From NCBI GenBank assembly GCA_035465395.1, contig DATHRK010000103.1, positions 37,601 to 101,600 on the forward strand: 64,000 bases of DNA, in the 5' to 3' direction. Below are positions 35,314 to 44,717 of the stretch, in pieces. The notes below the pieces were generated by a model. The model made no database searches. It was not told the origin of the DNA and saw only the letters and a list, made by a program, of their open reading frames with translations. The position numbers and the translations under genes are program-made. This DNA is from DATHRK01 sp035465395 (GTDB lineage: Bacteria; Gemmatimonadota; Gemmatimonadetes; Longimicrobiales; RSA9). Each line of letters begins with the position of its first letter. Within the stretch, counting starts at the first letter, position 1.

Positions 35314-37114
35314 TCTCCTCCATGCGGAAGATCGCGTTGACCAGCCCCAGGTGGCTGAAGCCCTGCGGCATGTTGCCCAGCATGGCCCCCGTCTCGGGCT
35401 CCACCTCCTCGGCGTAGAGGCCGAGCGGGCTCATGTAGCGCATCAGCGCGTGCAGCTCGGTGCGCGCCCCCGCCGCGTCGCCGGCGAGGGCGCGCGCCTC
35501 GACCGCCCAGAAGGACGGCAGCAGGAAAGCGCCCTCGGGCCCGCCGACGCCGTCCTCGGAGTGGTAGCGGAAGAGCAGCGGCGACCCGTCGACCCCCAGC
35601 CCGGCCCGGCACGCGCGGAGCGTGCCCTGGTAGCGCGGGTCGTCCGCCCGCAGGAAGCCCACCGTCGGCATGACCAGCAGGGACGCGTCCAGGTGGGGGC
35701 TGCCGTACGCCTGGACGAACGACCCGAGCTCGTCGCTCCAGCCGCGCTCGAGCACGTCCGCCCGGATGGCCTCCGCCTCGCTGCGCCACGCGTCGACCGG
35801 CGCGTCGGTGCCCATCTGCTGACCCAGTTCCGCCGCGCGCGTCATCGCCACCCAGGCCCAGACCTTCGAGTAGGTGTAGTGGCGTGGCTCGCAGCGGGCC
35901 TCCCAGATCCCCGCGTCCGGCTCGCGCCAGCGCGACCGGACCTGCTCGGCGAGACCCACCAGGGCCTCCCACTCGTTCAGGGACAGCACGCCGCCCTGGC
36001 GGTCGTAGCGCAACGCGGCGTCCAGCAGCGCGCCGTAGATGTCGAGCTGGAACTGGCCGTCGGCCCCGTTGCCGATGCGCACCGGCCGGGAGTCGCGGTA
36101 GCCGCGCAGCGGCAGCTCCCGCTCGGGCAGCGAGCGCTCTCCGCGGATCCCGTACATGACCTGCAACGGCCCCTCGTCCATCACCTGGCCGAGCAGCCAG
36201 TCGAAGTACGTCGCGCCCTCGTCGATCAGGTGCGCCTGGAAGAGCGCGCGCAGGATGAAGTTCGAGTCGCGGACCCAGGAGTAGCGGTAGTCCCAGTTGC
36301 GCGCTCCGCCGATCCATTCGGGAAGGGACGTCGTCGGCGCCGCGACGATCGCCCCGGTCGGCTCGTAGATGAGCAGCTTGAGCGTCAGCAGGCTGCGCTC
36401 GACGGCGTCGCGGTAGCGTCCGTGGTAGGTCAGCCCTTCGACCCACGACCGCCAGAACGTGCGGGTCTGCCAGAGCCTCCGGTCGAACTGGTAGGACCCG
36501 ATCGGGTGGACCCTGCGGGCGCCCCAGTCCGCCACGAAGGACACCTCCGAACCGCCCTCCACGCGCACCGAGCCCCGCGCCACCCCGCCCTCGGCCTCGA
36601 GAGGCACGTCCGTCACGAGGGCGATGGTCTCGCCCTGGGGCGCGCGGGCGAGCACGCCCTCGGCGTGGGGCTCCAGCGCGGCGGCCACGCGCCCGTAGTC
36701 GAAACGCGGCTCGAACGCGACCGCGAGATCCATCGCGCCCCGGACCCCCTCCAGGCGGCGGTAGATCTCCGCGGTGGGCACGCGCCGGCTCGTGTACGGC
36801 ATGAAGTCGCGGAGGCGCACTTCGCCTGTGGCGGTCTCGAAGTCGGTGACGAGCACGTTGGTGCCGCGCTCGTAGCGCTGGGTGGCCCTGAACGCCTGCC
36901 GGGGCCGAATCGAGAAGGCGCCGGCGGCGGGATCCAGCAGGGCGCCGAAGACGGAGGGGCGGTCGAAGTCGGGCAGGCACGCCCAGTCGATGGAGCCGTC
37001 GGCGCCGGCGAGCACCGCGGTGCGTCCGTCGCCGATGACGCCGTACGCCTCGAGGGGCTTGTAGTCGGCGGGGCGCGCCGGATCGAACTCGAACGATGCC
37101 TCTCGGTGCGTCAC
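35288..37114 (-). CDS. Glycoside hydrolase family 15 protein, probable trehalase or glucoamylase
   Basis: A 608-residue (alpha/alpha)6-barrel glycosidase. The N-terminal beta domain opens YKPLEAYGVIGDGRTAVLAG and DGSIDWACLPDFDRPSVFG; the barrel has EWIGGARNWDYRYSWVRDS with active-site residues, and the late YAEEVEPETGAMLGNMPQ carries the catalytic glutamate region before FSHLGLVNA. GH15 proteins of this type next to otsAB are often trehalases, so this may degrade what otsAB makes; glucoamylase is the alternative. The start is GTG 37114, since the frame upstream lacks family similarity. It faces otsB with a 26-nt tail overlap. Confidence 0.88.
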   Translation of the reverse strand: MTHREASFEFDPARPADYKPLEAYGVIGDGRTAVLAGADGSIDWACLPDFDRPSVFGALLDPAAGAFSIRPRQAFRATQRYERGTNVLVTDFETATGEVRLRDFMPYTSRRVPTAEIYRRLEGVRGAMDLAVAFEPRFDYGRVAAALEPHAEGVLARAPQGETIALVTDVPLEAEGGVARGSVRVEGGSEVSFVADWGARRVHPIGSYQFDRRLWQTRTFWRSWVEGLTYHGRYRDAVERSLLTLKLLIYEPTGAIVAAPTTSLPEWIGGARNWDYRYSWVRDSNFILRALFQAHLIDEGATYFDWLLGQVMDEGPLQVMYGIRGERSLPERELPLRGYRDSRPVRIGNGADGQFQLDIYGALLDAALRYDRQGGVLSLNEWEALVGLAEQVRSRWREPDAGIWEARCEPRHYTYSKVWAWVAMTRAAELGQQMGTDAPVDAWRSEAEAIRADVLERGWSDELGSFVQAYGSPHLDASLLVMPTVGFLRADDPRYQGTLRACRAGLGVDGSPLLFRYHSEDGVGGPEGAFLLPSFWAVEARALAGDAAGARTELHALMRYMSPLGLYAEEVEPETGAMLGNMPQGFSHLGLVNAIFRMEEIKRMSEGW

Positions 37115-37152
37115 GCTAGTCCAGGGTTGCGAGCGATCCGTCGCGACGCGCG

Positions 37153-38031
37153 TCAGTCCGACTTCCGGAGGGTGAACCAGGGCTGGTTGCGGATGCCCAT
37201 GATCACGAGCGAGGTCGCCGCGCCGTCCTCGATCTCGAAGAGCGCCGGCTCGTCCTCGACCTGCACGACCTCCCCGTCCCGCAGCCAGCCCACGAGGAAT
37301 CGGTGCGCATCCGCGGTCGGGAGGAGGGCGAACGTCGCGTCCCCCCACATGGGGATGGTGGCCTCCAGACGACCGTCGTTGCCCGCGATCACCATGCGGA
37401 CATCCTCCGTACCGCCGCCGCCCGACACCTGGCCCTCGTACGCGCCCAGGAACGGCGCCATCTCGTCAGCGGCCATCGCGAACGGCAGCTGCGATGGCTC
37501 GACCTCGAAGGGCATGTCGATGGCGGTCTCGCCCCAGTGCAGGCGCAGCACTCCTCCGTCGCGTCGCACGTCGGGGAAGGTGAAGGTCAGCACCTCCGCG
37601 TAGTGGTCGGCCTGCGCGGAAGGGACGGTCACGCTCACCTGGAAGTCACCGTCGGAAGGGTACTCGCCGGTGTGGTACAGCCTGGGGTTCGGGTGCAGGT
37701 GCACGCGCCACGCGTCCGGCTGCGCCTGCATCCACAGCGAGTAGATACCGGCGGGCACGACCTCGCCCACCAGGCGGATCGGCCCCGAGACGTCCAGGGT
37801 CGTCGCCCAGTTCGCGCCCGGAGTCCACATGTAGTCCCACGCGACGAGGCCGCCGAAGAGCGTGCGGCCACGCGCCTGCGGGCGCGAGTAATCGACCGTC
37901 AGGGTCGTGCCATCGACGGTTTGGCTGACGGATCCCCGCTCGCTGGCCTTGATCTGCGCGGAGGACGGGACCGCGAAGGCGGACGCGAGCAGCAGCGCCG
38001 TGAAGCTCGCTCGGCAGAGGGGCATCGTCAT
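37153..38031 (-). CDS. Exported DUF2911 protein
   Basis: A 292-residue secreted protein. After a signal ending SSAQ comes IKASERGSVSQTVDGTTLTV, then DYSRPQARGRTLFGGLV and MWTPGANWATTLDVSG, the DUF2911 hallmark. DUF2911 is common in Bacteroidota and Gemmatimonadota and its function is unknown. The C-terminal 100 residues form an additional beta-rich domain. A paralogue of the same two-domain layout lies at 59206. The ATG at 38031 is used; a second at 38025 is equally possible. Confidence 0.82.
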   Translation of the reverse strand: MTMPLCRASFTALLLASAFAVPSSAQIKASERGSVSQTVDGTTLTVDYSRPQARGRTLFGGLVAWDYMWTPGANWATTLDVSGPIRLVGEVVPAGIYSLWMQAQPDAWRVHLHPNPRLYHTGEYPSDGDFQVSVTVPSAQADHYAEVLTFTFPDVRRDGGVLRLHWGETAIDMPFEVEPSQLPFAMAADEMAPFLGAYEGQVSGGGGTEDVRMVIAGNDGRLEATIPMWGDATFALLPTADAHRFLVGWLRDGEVVQVEDEPALFEIEDGAATSLVIMGIRNQPWFTLRKSD

Positions 38032-38136
38032 GGTGCCAGTTCCCGGTCTGTCGGGTCGTCGGGGTCGGATCGGCCAATGGTACGCGATGCGGAGGGGAGC
38101 CGGCCAGGCTCCGCGGAACCCCGTGCGCGCCCGGCC

Positions 38137-41010
38137 TCAGCTGCCGCCGGCCGTGAGGAAGGCCGGCGCCATTTCCGCGAGCTCCGCGCGGGAGCCGATC
38201 TCCAGCTTCTTGTAGACGTTGGAGAGGTGGGTGGTCACGGTGCGGGGCGAGATCTCGAGCTCGCGGGCGATCGCCTTGTTGGACGCGCCGGTCGCCACCA
38301 GGCGGACGATGTCCAGCTCGCGATCGGTGAGCGCCTGGGTGCCCTGACCGGCCGAGCGGACCGGCGGACGTGCGCCCAGGTCGCGCAGCTGCTCGCGCGT
38401 CTTGTCCAGCTCGAAGGAGGCGCCCAGGCGCACGAACACGTCGTGGACCGTGCGCAGCTCGTGGATCGCCTCGTCGCGGCGACCCGCGTCCGCCAGCCGC
38501 CCCGCGAGTTGCCTGCGCACGCGCGCCGCGTCCCACACGAAGGGCACCGCCTCGAGCCGTTCCGCGGCGTTGCGCAGCATGCGGATGGCAGCGTCGAGAT
38601 CGCCCCGGATCCACTCCACGAGCGCGTCGCCCGCGTCGGCCCAGGCCAGCCCCAGCACGTGGCCCAGTCTGACCGCGTCCGAACGCAGGCGCTCGAGGTC
38701 GGAGGCGGCGGCCTCCGCGTCGGCGCGGTAGAGGTGGGACTCGATGATCGTGGGAAGGAGTCGGTGGACGCCCCACGCGGTAAAGCCGAAGGTATCCACC
38801 ACCTCCATGCCGCGGCGCGCGACGTCGATCGCCTCGTCCCACTGCCACAGCGTGCGGTGGTAGTTGGCCATGCCGGTGTGGGCCACGATGACGCTGTTGA
38901 TGTCGGGCGCGCGGGCGGGGTCGTCGGCGCCGGAAAGCTCCCACGCCTCGTCGAGCAGCCCCTTGGCGCGGTCGGTGGCGTAGCGACCCAGGTAGACCAG
39001 CGACGTCCAGACATAAAGGCGCGGGAGCAGCCGGCGCTGATTCAGCGAGTGGGAGAGCGCGATCGCGCGCTCTCCGAGGGCGAGGCCGGTGTCCCAGTCG
39101 CCCGAGCTGAACGCCCACTCGATGGCGACCTCGTCCAGGGCGAGCCTGAGTAGCGGGTCGCCGAGCTCGTCGGCGACCGCCGAGCCCCGCGCGATGTGAT
39201 CGGCGCACCGCCGGGCGTGGCCGTTGATCCCCTCCATGGTGCCGAGCGCCCAGTGGCAGCGGGCGACCGACGACGCGTCCGACCGCTTCTCGGCGATGGC
39301 GAGTGCCCGTCTCCCGTGCTCGCGCGCCACGTCCGGCGGGCCGATCATCGTGTGGAGCACCGTCAGCGCAATGCGCACGCGCGCCTCGAGCGCGTCATCC
39401 TGGGCGCTCAAGGCGTGCTCGAGCGCGCGCTCCAACTCGGCTCGCGCCTCATCGACCCGCCCGAGCGTCTGGAGACAGCTGCCGAGCGCCATGCGTACCG
39501 CGGCGAGGATCGCGTCGTCGCCGGCCGAAGTGGCATGGGTCAGGGCGCGGCCGTACGACTCCATCGCCTCGTCCCTCCGACCCGCCCAGAAGTGCGCGAG
39601 TCCGATGCGACGCATGGCGTGGGCGGCCCCCGCCTCGTCGCCCGCCTCGACGTAGTCCCGGTAGGCGCGGTCCCTCAGCTCGGCGGCGTCGGCGAAGCGA
39701 CCTCTCCGCTGTCGCGCGCTGGCCAGACGGCGCAGGACACGCGACACGAGCTCCGCCCCCCCGAGCTCGACGAGCGTCTCGTCGGGGCACGACTCGAGCT
39801 GAGACAACGCGGCGGACAGGTAGAGGTCGGCCTCGCGGTCCGCGAAACGCCCGAGCGCGCTCTCTCCGGCCGCGATCAGGTACCGGAGGCCCGCCGTGTT
39901 GGAGGTGTCGTCTCCCTGCGCGCGGATCCAGTGGTGCGCCAGCGCCTCCGCGCGCTCGAGGGCGTGGTCGCCGTACTGAGCTTCCAACGCTCGGGCGACG
40001 CGCTCGTGCAGGTACTGGCGTCGCGCGAGGCCGATGCGCTCCAACAGAACCTGGCGGTGCATCGGATGCCGGAAGTCGTAGGTCGGACGGTCCGGGGTTC
40101 CGCGCTCGGCCAGCACACCCGTGCCTCGCAGCGCCTCGATCGCGTCGATCAGCGCGCGCTCCTCCATGTCGCACACGGCGCGCAGCGTGCGGAGCTCCGC
40201 GTCGGCGCCAATGATCGCGCAGGACTCCGCGACCGTGCGAGCGTCGCCGGAGAGGCGTTCGAGCTGCAGCTCCACGGCCTCGCGGATCGACCGCGGCAAC
40301 GACAGGTCGTCCGTCTCCCAGCCGATCCAGCTGCCGCCCTCCTGCCGCAGCCGCCCGCTCGCGACCAGCTCTCCGAGCGTCTCCTTGACGAAGAACGGGT
40401 TCCCGCGCGTCCACCGGTACAGCGTCCCCGTGAACCGCGATGTGACGGTGTGGTCGACGCCGAACACGTGGCCGATGAGGTCGGCGATGTCGGCCTCCTC
40501 GAGCGGCGTAAGCGGCTGCTCGTCGACGTGGTTCAGGGAGCGCAGTGACTGCACCACGGTGCGCAGGCTGGGGTGGGCGTCGCGCTCGCCGTCGTTGATC
40601 GTGGCGAGGATCGCGACCGGGTCCTCCTTGAGCTGCCTGCACAGGAAGTGGAAGAGCTCGATCGACGCCGCGTCCGCCCAGTGGAGGTCGTCCAGGAGCA
40701 GCACCACCGGCTTGCGGGCGCTCCACGCGCGGAGGAACTCGGCGAAGGTCCAGAAGAGCTGCGTCTGGTGGGTCGCGCCGACGGGCTCGGCGCCGTCGAA
40801 AGCGGGAAAGAGGTGCGCGAGACGGCCCTCGTGTCCACGGGCCAGCACGGCGAGCGTGCTGGCGTCGGTGGCGTTGAGCAGCGGCACGAAGCCATCGGAA
40901 AAGAGCGCGTAGGGTACCGACGTGCCAATCGGAAAGGCGCGGCACGCCACCACCTCGCACGTGTGGGACGCCTCCTCCCCGATGACGCCGAGGAGACGGC
41001 TCTTGCCCAC
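38137..41010 (-). CDS. Large AAA-ATPase/TPR/LuxR transcriptional regulator (N-terminus uncertain)
   Basis: A MalT/LAL-like regulator of 957 residues from GTG 41010. It has Walker B VVLLLDDLHWAD at about residues 100-112, an alpha-helical TPR-rich middle (300-860) and a C-terminal LuxR helix-turn-helix (TDRELDIVRLVATGASNKAI, then SPRTVTTHLSNVYKKL). The annotated GTG lies inside the Walker A loop. The same frame upstream to about 41136 reads LPLTGRTRDLEALRAAWGRA and LLTGPTGVGKSRLL, clearly part of the ATPase, yet it has no ATG, GTG or TTG before the TGA at 41215-41217. Initiation at a rare codon (for example ATC 41136, with AGGA 5 nt upstream) or a 5' mutation must be assumed. Such proteins sense inducers and activate distant genes. 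Confidence 0.82.
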   Translation of the reverse strand: MGKSRLLGVIGEEASHTCEVVACRAFPIGTSVPYALFSDGFVPLLNATDASTLAVLARGHEGRLAHLFPAFDGAEPVGATHQTQLFWTFAEFLRAWSARKPVVLLLDDLHWADAASIELFHFLCRQLKEDPVAILATINDGERDAHPSLRTVVQSLRSLNHVDEQPLTPLEEADIADLIGHVFGVDHTVTSRFTGTLYRWTRGNPFFVKETLGELVASGRLRQEGGSWIGWETDDLSLPRSIREAVELQLERLSGDARTVAESCAIIGADAELRTLRAVCDMEERALIDAIEALRGTGVLAERGTPDRPTYDFRHPMHRQVLLERIGLARRQYLHERVARALEAQYGDHALERAEALAHHWIRAQGDDTSNTAGLRYLIAAGESALGRFADREADLYLSAALSQLESCPDETLVELGGAELVSRVLRRLASARQRRGRFADAAELRDRAYRDYVEAGDEAGAAHAMRRIGLAHFWAGRRDEAMESYGRALTHATSAGDDAILAAVRMALGSCLQTLGRVDEARAELERALEHALSAQDDALEARVRIALTVLHTMIGPPDVAREHGRRALAIAEKRSDASSVARCHWALGTMEGINGHARRCADHIARGSAVADELGDPLLRLALDEVAIEWAFSSGDWDTGLALGERAIALSHSLNQRRLLPRLYVWTSLVYLGRYATDRAKGLLDEAWELSGADDPARAPDINSVIVAHTGMANYHRTLWQWDEAIDVARRGMEVVDTFGFTAWGVHRLLPTIIESHLYRADAEAAASDLERLRSDAVRLGHVLGLAWADAGDALVEWIRGDLDAAIRMLRNAAERLEAVPFVWDAARVRRQLAGRLADAGRRDEAIHELRTVHDVFVRLGASFELDKTREQLRDLGARPPVRSAGQGTQALTDRELDIVRLVATGASNKAIARELEISPRTVTTHLSNVYKKLEIGSRAELAEMAPAFLTAGGS

Positions 41011-41330
41011 GCCGGTGGGGCCGGTGAGCAGGCGACCCGCCGACTCGCCCTCCAGCGCGCGACCCCAGGCCGCACGGAGGGCCTCCAGGTCGCGAGTTCG
41101 CCCCGTCAGGGGCAGGCGTTCGAGCGTGGCTCGGATGGGATCCTGCCAGGTCCGGGTGTGCTGCGCTGGCGGGTGCCGCGGGCCGCGCGCGTGCGCACCG
41201 CGGAAAAGGATGTTTCACCGCCCCGGGTGCGTTTGTCAAACCCCCGTCCTTGACCCACTTGGCGCTCTGCGTGAGCTTTCCCGCCGGCTTCGCGCGACCG
41301 GTCTCCGACCGGCCTCCGCGAAGCCGCCCT

Positions 41331-41404
41331 GCGGGAGTAGCTCAGTTGGCTAGAGCATCAGCCTTCCAAGCTGAGGGTCGCGGGTTCGAGTCCCGTCTCC
41401 CGCT
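41331..41404 (+). tRNA. tRNA-Gly (anticodon TCC)
   Basis: A 74-nt cloverleaf: acceptor GCGGGAG/CTCCCGC, D-stem GCTC/GAGC with AGTTGGCTA loop, anticodon stem TCAGC/GCTGA around CTTCCAA, T-stem GCGGG/CCCGT (one wobble) around TTCGAGT, discriminator T, CCA not encoded. A strong terminator follows at once. Confidence 0.97.
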
Positions 41405-41412
41405 CTGCTGAT

Positions 41413-41454
41413 CCGGTGCCTCACAAACAGTCAGTGAGGCACCGGTTCTTCTTT
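41413..41454 (+). terminator. Intrinsic terminator of tRNA-Gly
   Basis: A perfect 12-bp stem, CCGGTGCCTCAC (41413-41424) with GTGAGGCACCGG (41434-41445), closes a 9-nt loop and is followed by the T-rich TTCTTCTTT. This is the clearest Rho-independent terminator in the window and ends the tRNA-Gly transcript 9 nt after the gene. Confidence 0.92.
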
Positions 41455-41619
41455 GCGTTGTCGCTCCCTCCAGTGGCGCTGCCCGTGGCGGTGACGTTCA
41501 GGGAGCGGATGCCGTGCGCTGGCGTGGCGCGGACCCGGGACGGCCGCCGGGGACAGCCGCGCCGGCGGAATGCGCGGGGCGCCATCCCGGCGGCCGGCGG
41601 GCGCGCCGGAGGGCCGCTC

Positions 41620-43062
41620 CTACGGCCGCTCCGCATGGAAGAGAGTCTCGAGGGGGGTATAACCGGGGGCTTCGACGTGCACAGGCAGCGTGTCGGTGCG
41701 CACGCCCGCGGCGAGCGGCAACTCGACGGCGCCGCGGGCGTCGGTGGTGGCCTCGGCTCCCAAGGCGCGGACGCGGGCGCCGGCCACCGGCTCGCCGGCG
41801 TCCTCTACCACGAGGCGGAGCCGGGCGTCCACGTCCAGGGGCGGCGGCAGCGCGGGCGGCATCACCGTGAGCCCCGGGAGGAGGAGGCGCTCCCTGATCG
41901 CCACCGCGTCCCCCTCCCGGCCCGCCACGATCACCCGCAGCGCTCCGTCCGCGGCGGCGGCCGCCAGCGCCAGGGGGGGCGCGCCGGGCGCGGGGAGGGG
42001 CGCGGCTACCCGACCACCCGCGCGCGGCGCGCCCGCGCGGGCGGTCCGGACGGCGCGGACCGAGTCGGTGTCGGTCCATGCGCCCCACAGCCGCCCGTCG
42101 TCGGTGGCCGCGGCCGCCAGGGCCGTGACCCGACCCGGGACGGGCGCCAGGTATATGGCCGGCTCGTTCGGGCGTGCGCCGTGCCTCCACGCCCGTACGC
42201 CATCGCAGGTCGCGGTCCCGCCGCAGTAGACGACATACACGCTCCCCTCGCCGGGCGGCCCCGCCAGGACGTACCGGGCTCCGCCATCGGCGGTGGCGGC
42301 GGCCCGGGAGTCGGGGACGTCGAAGGCGCCGTCGTCCGCCGGGAGCACCGTCATCGTGCTCAGGCCTTCGCCCTCCACGGCGCCGGCGAGGACGATGCTG
42401 CCATCGCCGTCCACTGCCAGCGCGAGGTCCGCGTCGCAGCAGAACGGGATCTCGAACGGCGCGTGTTCGGGCGTCATACCGAAAGCGATGCGGGTGCCGG
42501 CGCCCGTGGGCCAGGCGAAGATTGCGGCGTCCTCCCGGTCCACCACCACGGCGGCGGGGCCGGTCGGGTCGATATCGCCGCTGAGAGCCCGGGGGAGCGG
42601 CCCTTCACGCACCGTTGCCGCCCGGACGGAGGGTTCGTCCGACCTCGAGGGGGAGCCCACGATGGCCGCGACGAAGCCGTGGGCGTTGCTTGCGGCGAGG
42701 CGGGGGCTCCGAAGCGTGGCCCAGCCGGCGAGGAGGGTGTCGGTGGCGCCCCCGGGAAGTGCGGCCTGGAAGAGAGCCCGTCCCGCGGCCGTCTCCGCGA
42801 CCCAGAGCGCGTGGACCGCCCGAGGCCCGAAGGTCAGCGTGACCTCCTCCGCCCCGCGGGGGAGCCGCCCCAGGAGCGTCCAGCCGGAGTCGCCCGGCGT
42901 CTCCGACGCGATGCCCTGGGTGTCGGCCGAGGCCGGCCCGGGGCCGGGCGCCGGTTCCCGATCGGCCGGGGCGTCGCACGCGGCGAGCGCCGTGGCCAGG
43001 ACGAGCCCCCGCCCCGCGCCCCGAACGCCGGGCAGGGTGAACCGTGCGCCCGGGCCGCTCAC
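41620..43062 (-). CDS. Exported lipoprotein with C-terminal Ig/carboxypeptidase-regulatory-like domain
   Basis: A 480-residue protein starting at GTG 43062, overlapping the stop of the upstream gene (GTGA). The signal ends in a lipobox (LATALAAC, then DAPADREP). The middle of about 330 residues has repeated beta strands with aspartates (PTGPAAVVVDREDAAIFAWP, LALAVDGDGSIVLAGAVEGE) suggesting a propeller. The last 90 residues (LRLVVEDAGEPVAGARVRA then TTDARGAVELPL) look like an Ig-like/CarboxypepD_reg domain. Five cysteines include FCCD and VYCGGTATCDG. I cannot name a function; surface display is likely. Confidence 0.65.
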   Translation of the reverse strand: MSGPGARFTLPGVRGAGRGLVLATALAACDAPADREPAPGPGPASADTQGIASETPGDSGWTLLGRLPRGAEEVTLTFGPRAVHALWVAETAAGRALFQAALPGGATDTLLAGWATLRSPRLAASNAHGFVAAIVGSPSRSDEPSVRAATVREGPLPRALSGDIDPTGPAAVVVDREDAAIFAWPTGAGTRIAFGMTPEHAPFEIPFCCDADLALAVDGDGSIVLAGAVEGEGLSTMTVLPADDGAFDVPDSRAAATADGGARYVLAGPPGEGSVYVVYCGGTATCDGVRAWRHGARPNEPAIYLAPVPGRVTALAAAATDDGRLWGAWTDTDSVRAVRTARAGAPRAGGRVAAPLPAPGAPPLALAAAAADGALRVIVAGREGDAVAIRERLLLPGLTVMPPALPPPLDVDARLRLVVEDAGEPVAGARVRALGAEATTDARGAVELPLAAGVRTDTLPVHVEAPGYTPLETLFHAERP

Positions 43063-44573
43063 CGCTGCCGCGCTGCCGCGCGGCCTACGGCCAGGACGCC
43101 GCCCTGGACGCGGACGTACACGGCGCCGCCCTGATCCCGGCCGAGGGTGACCCCGCGGTCGAAGACATGGGCGGTCCGGCCTTCGGCATCGATGAGCACG
43201 AGGCGCGCGGCGCCATCGATTCGGCGCCACGCAACGGCGCGACCGTCGGCGAGGCGCAGGAGCCTTCCGGGCGCCAGGTCGAGCCCCGTGAGGCCCGGCG
43301 GTTCCGGCTGGGGCCTGAGCGAGACCGGGTCCGTGGGGTTGATGACGATGGCCCGGCGCTGCGCCGATGGGGGCGGTGCCGCCACGGCCGCGCCCGGCCT
43401 TCGGATCGCGGGCACCCGGGCGATCAGAGCAGGGCACGCGTCGGGCTGGGCCCCGTCCCCGCCGCACACGGGGATACTGGACTGGACGGTCCCGGCGGCG
43501 TTCCCCAGCTCCACCTCGAGGGTGCGGGGCTGGCGCGCGAGGGTGGCCGGGACCTCGAGGGTCACGGCGTCGGCTCCCGAAGAGGCAACGCGGGCCGATT
43601 GCCAACCCTCGGCGCCCCGGAGTCGTGCCCGGAGGGGCGTGCCTCCCCGGTAGCTGAAGCGTACGCGGGCGACGGAGTCGGCGACGGGCAGCCAGAGGGG
43701 GCTGGGGCGGCCCAGCTGGAGGGGCGCCTGGACGTGGAGGCGGCCCAGGCGGCGGGGTCCGCCACGGGCGGTCGTGACCCCCACGAGGTACAGGCCGGGC
43801 TTCGATTGCAGGGACGCGGGGACGCGGCACTCCAGGTACCCCTCGGCCGCATGCAACAAGATGATGTCGCACGGCTCCACCCCAACGCGGGCGTCGGCGC
43901 CGGGCATGAGGTTCTCCGTGCTCACCCGGATCACCGCGGGCTCTGCGCCCTGGGCCAGAACGGGCACGTGGGCCGGGTGGATGCCGGTGACCGTGGGCGC
44001 GGCCGTGGGAGCGGCCGCGATCGCGACCTTCAGCACGTTGGACCTGTCCTCGACGTCGAACGTAGCCGTATAGACGGCGTCATCACCGCTGCCTCGCACG
44101 TGCTCGTGCCACTCGCCGCGCTCCACCCGGAACTCCAGGGCTCCGGGCGCGCGGAGATAGACGTCGTTGGGCAGCTCGAAGTCCATCATGCCGGGACCCC
44201 AGCCGCCGCTCCAGCCGTTGGCCCGGAGCGGGGCGAGGTCCTTTTCCGTCTCGTACCACGAGCCCTGGGGGTTCAGGTAGAGCCGGCGCCACCCCGCCTC
44301 GCCCGCACGGCGGACGTAGTAGCGATACAGGCGCCAGTTCCAGCGCACGTCGCCCGCGTTTACGTTTTCTCCGGTCAGTCGGACCCGCGTGGTGCCCTCG
44401 GCCGGGTTCACCATCAACGCGTCGGGGTACGCGGACTTGAGCCGGACCGGGGCATCCGACCCCTGGGCGGCCAGGGGCGCGGCCGGGACGGCGACCAGGG
44501 CCAGGCCGGCGAGGGATGCGATGAAGAAGGGGCGGGAAAAGCCGAGGAGCGGGGGGGGCGCGGTCGTCCGCAT
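43059..44573 (-). CDS. Exported IPT/Ig-rich protein of unknown function
   Basis: A 504-residue secreted protein. A signal peptide (IASLAGLALVAVPAAPLAAQ) is followed by Ig-like beta-sandwich segments: VRLTGENVNAGDVRWNWRLY, VTGIHPAHVPVLAQGAEPAV and VTLEVPATLARQPRTLEVEL resemble IPT/TIG domains. Towards the end it has NPTDPVSLRPQPEPPG and a beta-rich tail. Function unknown. The ATG at 44571-44573 is the only one before the signal. It is translationally coupled to the following lipoprotein, so the two probably form a surface pair. Confidence 0.65.
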   Translation of the reverse strand: MRTTAPPPLLGFSRPFFIASLAGLALVAVPAAPLAAQGSDAPVRLKSAYPDALMVNPAEGTTRVRLTGENVNAGDVRWNWRLYRYYVRRAGEAGWRRLYLNPQGSWYETEKDLAPLRANGWSGGWGPGMMDFELPNDVYLRAPGALEFRVERGEWHEHVRGSGDDAVYTATFDVEDRSNVLKVAIAAAPTAAPTVTGIHPAHVPVLAQGAEPAVIRVSTENLMPGADARVGVEPCDIILLHAAEGYLECRVPASLQSKPGLYLVGVTTARGGPRRLGRLHVQAPLQLGRPSPLWLPVADSVARVRFSYRGGTPLRARLRGAEGWQSARVASSGADAVTLEVPATLARQPRTLEVELGNAAGTVQSSIPVCGGDGAQPDACPALIARVPAIRRPGAAVAAPPPSAQRRAIVINPTDPVSLRPQPEPPGLTGLDLAPGRLLRLADGRAVAWRRIDGAARLVLIDAEGRTAHVFDRGVTLGRDQGGAVYVRVQGGVLAVGRAAARQR

Positions 44574-44717
44574 GAATCACCTCCAGGACGTCAAGCTCAT
44601 GGTTCGTGGCGCCGGCCGGGGACGTGGTTGCGGGGGGACCGGCGCGCTTCGTGGGGAGGATCCTACCAATCTAGGCGATCCGGGGGAGGCCGTCACGATT
44701 CCCGTCGCGGCCCCGGC

